Part shown: one piece after another, positions 22,199-32,957 of the stretch
Numbering within the stretch: position 1 is the stretch's first letter
How the letters are laid out: the number at the start of each line of letters is the position of its first letter
Source of the DNA: Castanea sativa
Lineage: Eukaryota; Streptophyta; Magnoliopsida; Fagales; Fagaceae
DNA length: 64,000 bases
NCBI RefSeq assembly: GCF_040712315.1
Contig: NC_134020.1
Span: 5,995,362-6,059,361 of the forward strand
Direction: 5' to 3'
Program-made: the position numbers and the translations under genes
The notes under the pieces: model-generated
The model's input: only the letters and a program-made list of their open reading frames with translations
Told to the model about the DNA's origin: nothing
Database searches by the model: none

Positions 22199-24151
22199 TG
22201 TAGACACCACATTTTGTACCTGTTATGCCTCAGGCCCCTGTTCCCCAATGATGCTAAAATTCTAAAGCCTAAGGTTGGTTTAGGGCCAAATTAGATTCTA
22301 AATGGACTTGAGAAATGTTAAAATGGAAAATATAACTTTTTATGAGCAAATAAATCTATTTTTGGAAAATAAAGGCCAAAGAAACCATTGATCTGCATAT
22401 GCAGGTCTGATGCATGCATATTAAAGCCCAAGGTTGGTTTAGGGCCAAATTAGATTCTATATTGACTTGAGAAATGTTAAAATGGAACTTTTTATGAGCA
22501 AATAAATCTATTTTTGGAAAATAAAGGCCAAAGAAACCATCGATCTGCATCTGCAAGTCAGATGAATTCATACACAGGCACAGACCTACACATGCAACTA
22601 GCCTGTGTATGCAGGTTTGATGCATGCATACGTAGGCACGGACTTGCACATGCAGCTAGGGTTCTAAAAACCTATGAAAAACAAGTTTTCTGCATTAAAG
22701 ACTGAGGTTTGGAATGAATCCCACATCATCTAGGAGCCATTCCAAAGCCCTATTTTTCAACTATACAATCCCTTACATGGTATATTTCAAAAACACAAAA
22801 AATCCTATGGGAAAACCTAAGATTCACTAGAAATAGTGAATCAAAGAGGGAGTTTCTCACAAAACATCCACAAGTCAATTTTCATTTAATTGTGACCTTT
22901 TTCTAGTATTGATCTTTTGAGTTTAAGGTTACTAATCACTTTTGTATTTGATTGTGAATAGATTGACTGAGGGAAACAGTCAAAATCAAGCTTGAAAAAA
23001 TTCTTGTTTGAGATATTAATTTCTAAACTTTTTCTTTTCATTTCTTCATTTTGATTATGTTTTAATTTGATTTCTTGTTTATTTATGAGTTAATGCTTAG
23101 GTTTTCTTTGCTTTATGATTTTATGCATGTTAGGTTGTTAGATTAAAGTTTTGTTCATTTTCTATGTTTCTGGGTTAGGGTTTAGGGTGTATCTGCGTGC
23201 GCATTCTTCTTGCAAGTGTACGTAGGCTTATAGTATGTGTACGTAGGCTTAAAGTTTACGTATGCATAAAACTGACCTGCATATGCAGGCCTAAGTATGC
23301 TTATGCATGCAACTGACCTACATATGCAGGCCCAAGTATACGCACACATACTCGTGCCCAGAAACTCTAATTTGATATTTCTACTTCTATTTCTTCATTT
23401 CTTTTACATAATACGCCTTTGTTTTGACCTTCTTGTATGTTTTGAGTCCCTGTTCCTCTGTTTAAATACTTGTTTGCCTTTAACATGCTAGATTAGGGTT
23501 TTCTCTTATGTTTTCTTTGTTTTACCATGAACATGCATATAACATGATCATGCATTGATGCCATGGGTGTTGTGATGCTGTGAGGTAATTGAGGTAAGTC
23601 ATGCATTCACATGAACATTCATTTTTATGATGAATATGTTTGTTTGATGCTTGATTTCATGTCTAGATGTTTGAGATATATTTAATAATTGATACCTTGC
23701 TGCCATGCCTACATTTCTGCCTTGATTTGTTTGCTGCCTTGGATGAGATGATTATCATGATATATATATGCTAGGGTTTGTGATGGTATGAGAAGCATGA
23801 TATATTTATGTTAGGGTTTAGGATTAAATGCCATGTTGTATACTTAGACATATGCTATTTCATGTATGAAAATAGAATGCAATTGAATGTGCCTTTAATA
23901 AGATTAAAATGTAAAACACAATAAGTGGAAGTTGACCCATGGTCGAGCGATTTTGAGTGTCTAACACCTTCCCAAAATCATACCTAAACTCAAATCCCAC
24001 ACTTTTGTAGTAAGATTAGTCCTTCCATGTAAGGGCACTATATTCATGGTTCCTAGAAGATAAACCTAGGTGGGGACTCCTTTTCTTTGCCTTGGTCACT
24101 CGGCCAAGGCGTAATCCCCAAAGGCAGCACTGACAGCGCGTTGCACCCACA
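22199..24151 (+). mobile_element. Tat-type Ty3/gypsy LTR (LTR-II)
   Basis: Starts TGTAGACACCACATTTTGTA after a polypurine tract and ends ACCCACA before a PBS-like sequence. It is thus flanked on both sides by internal sequence, as expected for the shared middle LTR of two tandem elements made by LTR recombination. It is about 1.95 kb, longer than LTR-I and LTR-III, partly because about 145 bp near its start is duplicated (22256-22400 and 22424-22555). Alternating purine-pyrimidine blocks lie at 22395-22660 and 23195-23345. Confidence 0.85.
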
Positions 24152-24152
24152 G

Positions 24153-24170
24153 TGGTGACTGTTGGGAAAT
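24153..24170 (+). promoter_or_regulatory. Degenerate primer-binding site
   Basis: TGGTGACTGTTGGGAAA follows LTR-II by one base and aligns with the PBS after LTR-I (TGGCGACTCCATTGGGG) with a few changes. Confidence 0.6.
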
Positions 24171-24179
24171 TGTTAAGCT

Positions 24180-24956
24180 TCTTGGTAAGTGAAAGAGGGA
24201 TAGAGGTCGACCCATCAAAGATCAAGGCCAAACTGGATACGCCTCCATCTAAGAGTGAGAAAGAGATAAGAGGATTCTTAGGCCGACTATAGTACTTTAG
24301 CAGATTCATTGACAAGCTCACCTCCACTCATAAGCCCATCTTTAAGCTTTTAAGGAAGAATGAACCCCATGCATGGAATGATGAATGTTAGAAAGCCTTT
24401 AAACTTATCAAAGAATACCTTCTCCATCCACCCATCTTAGCGCCCCTGAGGCATGTAAAGCCACTACTTCTCTATCTCTCGAGCATAAAGAATGCAGTTG
24501 GAAGTATGCTTGCATAAGAGGATGATGATAAAAATGAGAGAGTTGTATACCACTTGAGCAAAAGGTTCCATGATTATGAACTACATATACACCCATAGAA
24601 AAGTCATGTCTTGCTTTCGTGTAGGTTGTGCAAAAACTAAGACATATCATCCTACCTTTCCAGATATGGATAGTAGCTAGAATGGACCTATTAAAGTATT
24701 TATTTGAGAAGTCTACCCTAAGCAGAAGGTTATCGAGATGGTTTATTCTATTGGCAGAATTCGATTTGAAGTATATGGCTAGAAAAATCATCAAAGGAAG
24801 CGTTGTGCCAGACTTTTGTGCCAAGAATCCCATAGAAGGAGAATATGGTATAGAGGATTTTCTAGATGAGGATATTTTGGACACCAAACTAAGGGCATGG
24901 AAGATGTATTTCAATGGAGCTATGAACCGATATGAGAATGGAATAGGAGTACTTTT
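24180..24956 (+). pseudogene. pol: Tat-type pol remnant: RT end, RNase H, start of second RNase H
   Basis: Pol copies element RNA to DNA and removes the RNA. Immediately after the PBS the sequence enters the end of reverse transcriptase (GIEVDPSKIKAKL, EKEIRGFLGRL), so gag, protease and most of RT were deleted. Then follow RNase H segments: LHPPILAPLRHVKPLLLYLS, a degenerate VYHLSKRFHDYELH, and an open 125-codon part with MDLLKYLFEKSTLSRRLSRW and LAEFDLKYMARKIIKGSV. WKMYFNGAMNRYENGIGVL starts a second, archaeal-type RNase H, the mark of the Tat lineage; the usual catalytic Asp of the FDGA motif reads N. Numerous stops are present. It is cut at 24956 by a solo LTR and resumes at 26389 after a further deletion. 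Confidence 0.85.
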
Positions 24957-26383
24957 TGTTGGGGTTTATGCCCTAAAATCCAATTTATTGGCATGTCATA
25001 AATAAATAAATTGTTTAATTATATGAGACAATCTATAAATAAACTAATGGGACATTATCTTAGTCCATGGGATGCATTGTATATGATTTATGTGATTTAG
25101 TCACAAAAGATGTAAATCACAAGTTCCTTGTAAACTCAAAATGTAGTTCATAGTCAGTGATGAAATTGGGCGTTTCATCTGCGAAGACTATAACATATCA
25201 ATTAAGATGATTTGTCTTGATCATGAAAATGGAGATTTCTAGTTGGTATGTTGATATGTTTTAAGAGTTAAGACTTATTGAACTGGACCGCTGTGAGATT
25301 TATTATTCTCCTAACGACTGTCAAATGAATAATAAATCTCATGACTTCTATTTACATGAACTCATATTCCTGAGAGAATAATGGACATGATCATGAGATG
25401 TAGGTTGCTTTGATATATCAGGAGTGAGATCTATTAGTCACGGTCAAAACCCCAGTATGTTGGGCAACCATATTTAGTAATGATGGAACATGTATTCTTA
25501 AGATGGAATTCATAATCTTTTAACGGAGATACAAAATATTCCCTTGAGATAGGTTTAATGAGTTTGGTTATTCAAAGAGTTGGGCCCAACCACTTTAGTA
25601 AGGAGTTACTAAAGTATATATTTATGGAATTGGATTTCATAAATATATAATGAATAACTTAAAGGATTAAACCGGGTACTCAAGGATTAAGATGTAGTAA
25701 TTTACAAAGTGGCAGTCTACATCCATGACTTTGTATTACTACGAATATTTTATGAAGGGGTTACATGTACAATAAATTCTTGGGATATAATTTATAGATA
25801 AGGCCTAGAGTGCAACTATATTTATATAGTGGTATTAAATATAGTTAATGGTAACTTTGGACTTGTCAAGAGTTGACAGAAAAGCCCAAGGCCCATTGGA
25901 GCTAGTGTCTTATTAGTCCATTTTGGTCCCACTCCAAGCTACACACAAGAGCCCAATTGGGATGGCCCAAAAGGCTAGCCCAATTAGATAATCAGTTATA
26001 TATAACGAGAGAAACATACAGAATTAAAAAAAAAAAAAAAGGTTTCTCATAAGTCTTTTTCATGAGTATTTTCATACAAGGAATGAAAATGGTTTTGTAT
26101 GTGAGTGTTGGACACTCTCCTATTCTCTCTTTGATGAAAACTGATTGAGAGACCATACATCTTGGGCATTAAGTGGAATTGGAGTGAAGATTAAAAGTAT
26201 TCCCAAGTGCTTCTGATCTTCGGTTTTGAATTTCACCACACCAAGGTACGCTTTCTTGTTCTTTAATTCTGAAAGTTACATAGTATATGTTATCAATTGC
26301 GAGTGAGGTAGATCCGTTAACAATTTCCGCTGCGCATGTTTGCATGAGATACAAATACATATTTTCCATGCATTTTTCCAACA
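24957..26383 (+). mobile_element. Solo copia LTR (1427 bp), TSD CTTTT, in Tat pol
   Basis: Begins TGTTGGGGTTTATGCCCTAA and ends TTTTTCCAACA. CTTTT flanks it perfectly at 24952-24956 and 26384-26388. The TGTTGG start and 5-bp duplication are typical of Ty1/copia. It is related to the LTR at 51548-52927 in the opposite orientation: both share the words about ggcactaatcc/ccctaaaatcc, attattctcctaa and the interior text around cattcactatattt. No internal region is present. Confidence 0.9.
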
Positions 26384-26388
26384 CTTTT

Positions 26389-27024
26389 GAACACCCTCGA
26401 TAAATCTCATCAATAAGATTGAATACACTATCATCCCTAGAGCTCAGAATCAGTTTGTAGATGCCTTGGATACTTTAGCCTTAATGGTTAAAATACCCGA
26501 GGGAGTACGGACACGGCCTTTAGAAATTGAACAAAGTTATGAGGTGGTGCACAATAGCTGGCAGAGTCTTCAATCATGGCTATAAAGGCAAAGGGGGTTC
26601 CTTAGTATTATGACATCATGAAATTCCTATAAGAGAGAATGCCGTTCAATTAGGATGATGCCAATGAAATACATCCTATATGGAGGTCTACTCCGTAGGG
26701 CGTCCTATAATGGTGTGCACCTTCGTTGTCTAAAGAAAGAAGAAGTCGAAAGAGTAATGGAAGAAGTCCATCAGGGGAATTGTGGTCCTTACATGAATGG
26801 GACGATGTTGGCCAAGAAGATTCTAAGGATGGGATACTATTGGAATATAATGGAAGTTGATTGTGTGGACTTCATGAAGAGTTGCCACGACTACCAAACA
26901 CATGCCAACTTGAACCATGTACGACCTAGTGAGCAATATAGTATGACCTCTCCATGGCCTTTCTCAGTATGGGACATAGATATGATTGGAATGATAGCCT
27001 CCAAGGCCTCAAATGGGCACAAGT
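26389..27024 (+). pseudogene. pol: Tat-type pol remnant A: end of RNase H and integrase zinc domain
   Basis: Integrase inserts element DNA into the genome; its N-terminal HHCC domain binds zinc. This piece begins within the second RNase H (a phrase like PRAQNQFVDALDTLA), then gives an open 125-codon part (26655-27032) reading GGLLRRASYNGVHLRCLKKE, VMEEVHQGNCGPYMNG, LRMGYYWNIMEVDCVDFMKS and DIDMIGMIASKASNGHKY. The zinc motif is damaged: CHDYQ replaces the C-x2-C seen in copy B (CHYCQ). The core continues only at 42869, because a copia LTR is inserted at 27030. It is near-identical to 41241-41852 and is one of two copies of the same stretch. Confidence 0.85.
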
Positions 27025-27029
27025 ACACC

Positions 27030-27979
27030 TGATAGGCCAAAAACGTATTGACCCTTTGGGATGGATTAATTGATTAATTAGCCAAGTTTAATTAATTAAT
27101 CAAATTAACATGCAATTGACACAGTGATTTGCTTACAAATGGGGAAAACCTCCAAGGCAAAAACCCCACCGGGTGATTTTAAGGTCACCACTCTCGAGAA
27201 TCCACTATTATCAAAACAAGTGGTTACAAGTAAAGGAATCCTAGTACCTTATACCAACCTACAGTTAAACCCTTACCTCAATACCCAATTGGACTTGTTC
27301 TGTAGTGACAATCTCTCCTTCTATTACACCGCTCCCAGTACGTGACTAACCAATAGATGCGCAGATCCTAGTACGTGATTTGATCACCCACTTAAGAAGG
27401 ATGTTGGCTGCAAAATTCTTCTGTTCATCACACGATGAAGATCATGAAGTTTCCTAGTCACAAAACCCTATGGTGTACAAACACAGCTGCTTCTTCGAGA
27501 TGAATTAGGGCAAACTAGGTTTCCGGTCACACTTTTCTTTACACTTGTGGAATTGTGCTCTTGTGCAACTATGCAACCTGTGATTGCTCTTAAAATAATC
27601 CTTATATATGATTAGGGTTGTGAGAAAAGAAAGCTCAAACATACATTCACGGATTGGATGAAAATCAGCTCTAAAAAACTGAACTTCATAAATCTCGACA
27701 GTTACCCTATCTATCGAGCAGCTGTTGAGCCTCGGACTGAAACTACTCTTTTAGACCTTGATAGATACTAGCTGTCAAGCTTTAATGAACTGTACTTCTT
27801 CACTTGATTCTTGAATAGACTTTCATGGCTTTAACACTTGAACTTGAAACCTTGTTTCTTGAAGCATTAAACACATCCTAGATCTACCCAATTACAAGTA
27901 AAGCGTGTTTTGTCAAAGGATTAGCCAATACATAAAATGTTGATATATGTTCCTAACATAAATCACATATGTCCTAACA
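27030..27979 (-). mobile_element. Copia 3' LTR of the minus-strand element (LTR1)
   Basis: On the minus strand it starts TGTTAGGACATATGTGATTT (27979) and ends CCTATCA (27030); length 950. The polypurine tract abuts it at 27980. It is inserted at the same base of Tat integrase as the LTR at 41858; the flanking 5 bases are ACACC here and ACATC there. Compared with 41858-42863 it lacks about 60 bases near 27120. The plus-strand LTR at 58114 is a related family member. Confidence 0.9.
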
Positions 27980-28553
27980 ATCTCCCCCTTTGGCAATCTG
28001 TGACAAAACCACAACAAACAAATGAACATATGATAGAAGTCATAAATCACTAAACTCATACTCACTTGTTAAGTATAGTAAAATCTATCCTAACACAAAC
28101 TCTTGAAAACCTTTGCAAGAAGAGAGTTCATGGCAAGAAGACTTTTACAACTTGTATTTCTAAAACACTTAAACAAAACTCATCAAGGCATCTTAGTGTG
28201 AAACAGTACTAAAAGATTGCATACAATATATAAGAAGCATGTGCATAAAGAGAGAAAAGAAACAACACATGTAAAGATAGGTGAAAGAACTATAATAACA
28301 ACCTCAAATGTATATATATCAACAAGTACGAGGTTTGCTATCACACTATGATCACATGATCTAAGGTACATGAACAATGTATCTAAAATATAGAGAAAAG
28401 AAAAAGATACATAAAAATCCTTACTACATCCCTCAAGATATGAACACTCCCCCTAACAGAATCTCTTATACTAACCCTACCCCTATGAGTATGACTACTC
28501 TCATATCCAAAAATACTCACCCTTTTTGTCATGAGTGACAAAGGGTAAGTATA
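27980..28553 (-). mobile_element. 3' untranslated region and polypurine tract of minus-strand copia element
   Basis: On the minus strand the stretch ends gccaaagggggagat immediately before the LTR, a classic copia polypurine tract, matching gccaaagagggagat before the plus-strand LTR at 63786. No ORF is credible here. Confidence 0.8.
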
Positions 28554-29527
28554 TCAAGTAGACATCTTATCAGCACTAGAAGAGCTAGCACCATCATCCT
28601 CAGCATCAGAAGCATCACCATCACCATCACCATCATCATCCTTAGAAGCCTTTGGAGTAGGAGGAGGAGAAGAACAAAGCCACCCATGACAGCCTGTCGT
28701 CGTGCAATACGACCAACACGAGTGTTCACCTGACACAACTCATCACTGATAGTGTCGAAGCGAGCATCCAAGCGCACAAGCTGTGCCATGATTTCCTCGA
28801 GAGTCACATCGCCTGTAGAAGAAGAGGGAGCGGATGTAGATGGAGTTGTAAAAGTTGGAGGAATCACCGTCCCAGACCGCCTTGAACATAGCTGCGCCTT
28901 GCTCCTTTTAACGGTAGCGGCGTCTATGGCACACATAACATGCAAGTGGTCAGAAACGGGAAAGGGGACAGAAAAATGGTGTAAAATCCTTGTGATAGCC
29001 AAAGGAAAGATGAGCTTATCATGGGTCGTCGTATCCCTATACACATCTATAACGGAAAGAATGAAATACGAGGGAAAATTTATGGTAAAATGCTCTAAAA
29101 GGGAAAGCAAAAATCGAGCACGGGGCTCTGTGATTGAGTTATAATGAGATAAAGGATGCAAAACAAAAGTCATAATCATGTTAATAAACCTAGGACCTTT
29201 AGCAAAGGCAATACAATGAGTGAACGGACAATCACCCCAATCAAAGGGACGCTCACAAAAAGAGGACATAAGTTCGTCTTTAGACACGGTTTTAAGACGA
29301 TCACAACCAGAGTAGTCAGGATGCGCTACCCTAGGGACATGGAGCACGTCGAATACTATATCTGATGTGATCACAATGCGCGTACCTCCAACGTGAGTAG
29401 AAAAATGAGGTACTGAATAATTAAATCCATGCATTTTAGAGTAGAACTCCTGTATAAGCACGGATGGACAAGTGACCGGGATGTCATACAGTGACTCCCA
29501 ACCCCTACTATGAATGACCTTGGGTAG
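28554..29527 (-). pseudogene. Copia ORF2, C-terminal part: 'putative plant transposon protein'-like
   Basis: Function is unknown. The protein resembles the plant family annotated as putative plant transposon protein, recognised here from memory of its motifs. Minus strand, about 320 codons: WESLYDIPVTCPSVLIQEFY, NYSVPHFSTHVGGTRIVITS, DVLHVPRVAHPDYSGCDRL, then a mostly alpha-helical-looking part and a serine/threonine-rich linker (TFTTPSTSAPSSSTG), a heptad-like segment (IMAQLVRLDARFDTISDELC) and an acidic tail with DDDGDGDGDASDAEDDGASS. A frameshift near 28680 separates the tail from the rest. The N-terminal part is at 38505-38690, beyond the LARD. It has the same strand and order relative to gag as the plus-strand copy at 63015. 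It sits where Sireviruses often carry an envelope-like ORF, but no membrane or signal segment is evident. Confidence 0.7.
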
Positions 29528-29532
29528 GTCAA

Positions 29533-32500
29533 TGTAACACCCCAAATATTTTTTTAAGCAATTTTTCCAAAGAGAATAATATCTAAATTGGACTTTATTC
29601 TTTTAATTAGTGTGGTTAAATATTTTGTGGAGGACTTATGAATACTTAAGTGATTTATGGGGCTAGATGAAATATGGGAGGAACTTTAAGGGTGGAGTGG
29701 TAATTAAACTCAAGATATTTTTGGGGCACAATGGTAATTAAGCTTTTCAACTTAAGTCAGCCCCCCCCCCCCCTTTCTTCCTCATTTCACATTAAAATCT
29801 TTCTCCCTCTTGACCGGCTTCCCCTTCTCTCTATTTCTCTATCCTTCTATTTCACCCACCCATCGAAACCTACACAAACACACTCTAGCTCCCATCTCCT
29901 TCATCATTTCTTTCCCCTCTCTAGTCGAAATCTCTCTATTAGGAAGGATTATGTCTTTATTGGTTTTCCTAATAGCTAAAACTCCATGAGATTTTGAAGT
30001 GGATTAAACCCAAGGTAAAAATCTAAGCTTTTATCTCAATTTCTTCTATGAAATTCTTTGGGTTTTACTATTTAATGATTATTATGGTGAATACTTGATG
30101 GGTTTTGGTGAATAATGGAAGATTAGAGGGTTAAGATGATTTGGGTAGCAATTGCTTTGTTTAAATCCGAAAATTTCAGTTCATTGGTGGGTTTTTGCTT
30201 TAATGGGATGATTTGGTTATAATATGGATATTTATCCTATTTTGTTTGTATTGCTCTTTGATGTTGTGGGTTTTGTTTTGGGGGTTGTTTTATGAGTTGT
30301 TGGGACATCTAAGACTTTATTTGGAGGCTATTAATTTGATGAGGTGAATTGGATGTTTTGTTTGGCAACCATGTGAGTTGAGTTTCTTGAGAAATCATAT
30401 GGTTTTTGATTTATGTTGAGGATTGGGATTTAATTTTGAAAGTGATTTCCTTGCATCTTGGGAAAGATTTTGGCATTAGGTGATAGTTGATGGTATTGAC
30501 TATGAAATTGTTTGATTGATATGTACATTATGCTCGTTGCGTGCCAAGTGTTTAATAAATTGCCTATATGAGTTATAGGGTTGAATTTCTTGACTTGTGT
30601 TGTGATGGTTGTCATATTAGGTTATGGGTTGTAATCTTAGTTGTTTATATGAGATTTTGGGTTTGATTCCTTATTTTTAATATGGTTTAAATCTGGTGGT
30701 TTTAATGTGAGTAAATTCTTAAATAATTTGGGCTAGTCTTACAACTATAGCAATTTTCTAAAGCTGTCATGACAGATTTGAGTCAGCCTAGATGCGTGAT
30801 TTTTCATAAATCATAAAAAAATCATTTTCATCTGACGTTTCGGTGGTACATACTATACATATAAAGGCTTCTCCCTGTTTAATTTCAAGATTTTTGGATA
30901 ACATTAAGTGGACCAAACGAATTTTATAATAAGAGCTGATCAGTTGGAAGTTATTTGAAAGTGTGATTAGGATGTTGAGACTTTAAGGAATTTACTCCAA
31001 GATTTTGTGGTGTGGTTTAGCTTGTAAGTCCATATGTGCTTTCTTTGTCAAGTGTTTTACTCTGGCTAATTTTATCATGGGTTGGTAGTGGCGTACGTTG
31101 TATCAAGTTGGTAAATGCACATTGTTTGCAAAAGGGAAATTAAAGGTGTTGGTTGTGTTGTAGTCCTATGAGTTTCTTGTATGCTTGTTTTGTTTCCTTT
31201 CGGGTAGGGGTACTTGTCTTGGGCTGGTCAAGCTAGGCTCTAGGGCCTTAGGTTTGATTTTTGAGGGAATCCAAGGTACTTGGTGATGGAACTAGTAACT
31301 TGATTGGTTGAATGCAGTGCCCGGTTGAGGTAAAATTGGAATGGACTACTGAGGTAAGTAGCTTCTTAATGGGATATTTTTGGAAAATAACCATGTTTCA
31401 TAAATGATGTTTTTGGGTCAAACACATTTTGTAAAATTATATATGGATATATGTTTTCTTAAGAGTGTAGTGTTGTGACCCTATTAAATATTACTATATA
31501 TGAAAATGCATCATATTTGGTATTACATTTGGGAAAATGCACGAATTGTTGATATGAAAAAATGAGCATCTTTTATTTAATCTTTGATAAGGAAATCGTG
31601 GATCTTATGGTATATTAGAAAATTAAAGATGCTTATCTTGTCTTGTTATGTGGGAAATTGATAGAAAATCTTTTGACAAGAATGAAGTTGAAAACCTTAC
31701 AAACTTTGTGCAAGTTAGATTATTTAAGGTTTTTATGAAACTACCTGGATATAAACTATGTGTTTCAAAGTATATGTAACCTGTGAGCTTTATGTGGTTT
31801 TAACGCCATGCCATGTGTGATTTCCTGGTGATAACCCGATTTGGTTTTCGTAGTCTTTGTGACAACGAAATCAAATCCAGGTCAGTCCCCTTTTACTTTG
31901 GATGACGTGTTCTTCCTTGCTGCCCATGGGGGGAAGAGGTTCCTTGATTGTGTGTGGGTGAGGCTGCTGCCCATGGGGCCAAGAGGCCACATGCAAGAGC
32001 GGTCCTATTTGACGCACTCTCTCTATTGCCCATGGGGAGAGAGATAAACCTTGAGGGTATGGGTGAGGCTGTTGTCCATGGGGCCAAGAGTCTGCATACC
32101 AAAGAGGACAATATCATGCCAGTTGTGGATGGGTGGATCCCCTAACCGGTCTATGTGGTAGTATGGTATATTTGTGATAAAATTATCGTATGTTAGATTT
32201 TATGGCTTTGGAAATTATATTGTTAGTACTCACAGATTATAATATATAGTTTCATGATATTATTTTGAGAAACTTTGTATTTCATCATTTAATCATTCTT
32301 ATTACATTATTATTGAAAAAGATCTTGCAGTATTTAGTTAGCAATTTCCCAAACTAAAACATGTTTTGCAAACTGCTTATAATCATGAAACTTGCATTTC
32401 CCCCACCACCATTAATTATGCTACTTACTGGGCTTTAGCTCATTCCACTCTCCAGCAGTTTTTCAGATAAATTTGCTATACCTCGGGCATGGAGCTTGTT

Positions 32501-32941
32501 TCATTGGTGGTGATTGGAGCATTATGCTAATTGAGAGATTTGTGGTATGATTGGTTGGTGACTCAACTTTCTAAATTTATTGAGGTCATAGCTAACTCTA
32601 TCGGAGGTCGGGCTCTTAAGATTTGTTAGCCTTGGGCATGGTAGACATAGATTCTATTGTTGAGGTTGCCTATCCTAGGAAGGATTGTGATTTGATGTTG
32701 ATCCATTTGGAATTTTGTATATATTTGGAGACATTATTTGTAATCTGTATTGTTTGTAAATGCGTTATAGAGCTCTGACTTGTAATATGGAGATTTTAGT
32801 GTGATTATTTATCCTTATCATGTATTGTGGAGAGATCAATATATTTATTTACTTCGTCAATGGAAAAAAAAAATCCCATACAGGTTCTCTTTAAGCCTCG
32901 GTTTTTCGTGCTTTGGACCCTTTTCGGTTTGGGGTGTGATA
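29533..32941 (+). mobile_element. LARD left LTR
   Basis: Starts TGTAACACCCCAAATATTTT and ends GGGGTGTGATA (the last bases appear changed from ACA). It contains a poly-C tract (29761-29772) and four copies of a tgcccatgggg motif (31915-32090). Compared with the right LTR it lacks about 85 bases corresponding to 36744-36827 and carries about 25 extra bases near 29897. Confidence 0.9.
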
Positions 32942-32945
32942 GTTA

Positions 32946-32957
32946 TGGTATCAGAGC
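32946..32957 (+). promoter_or_regulatory. LARD primer-binding site (initiator Met tRNA type)
   Basis: TGGTATCAGAGC four bases after the left LTR, complementary to the plant initiator methionine tRNA 3' end. Confidence 0.9.

Noticed and set aside
22356..22705. ORFs on both strands with MHQTCI-type repeats
   Set aside because: They translate the alternating purine-pyrimidine block and duplication of LTR-II.
24408..24914. 168-residue minus ORF opposite Tat RNase H
   Set aside because: The plus strand matches known RNase H motifs; the minus ORF is its shadow.
24957..26383. Complete copia element
   Set aside because: No PBS, coding sequence or second LTR; perfect TSD on both sides shows a solo LTR.
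28529..29545. 338-residue ORF taken as one intact protein
   Set aside because: The last 50 residues (LLLLQRLL...) are in a wrong frame after a frameshift near 28680, the first few (MGC) come from LARD sequence, and the real N-terminus is at 38505-38690.
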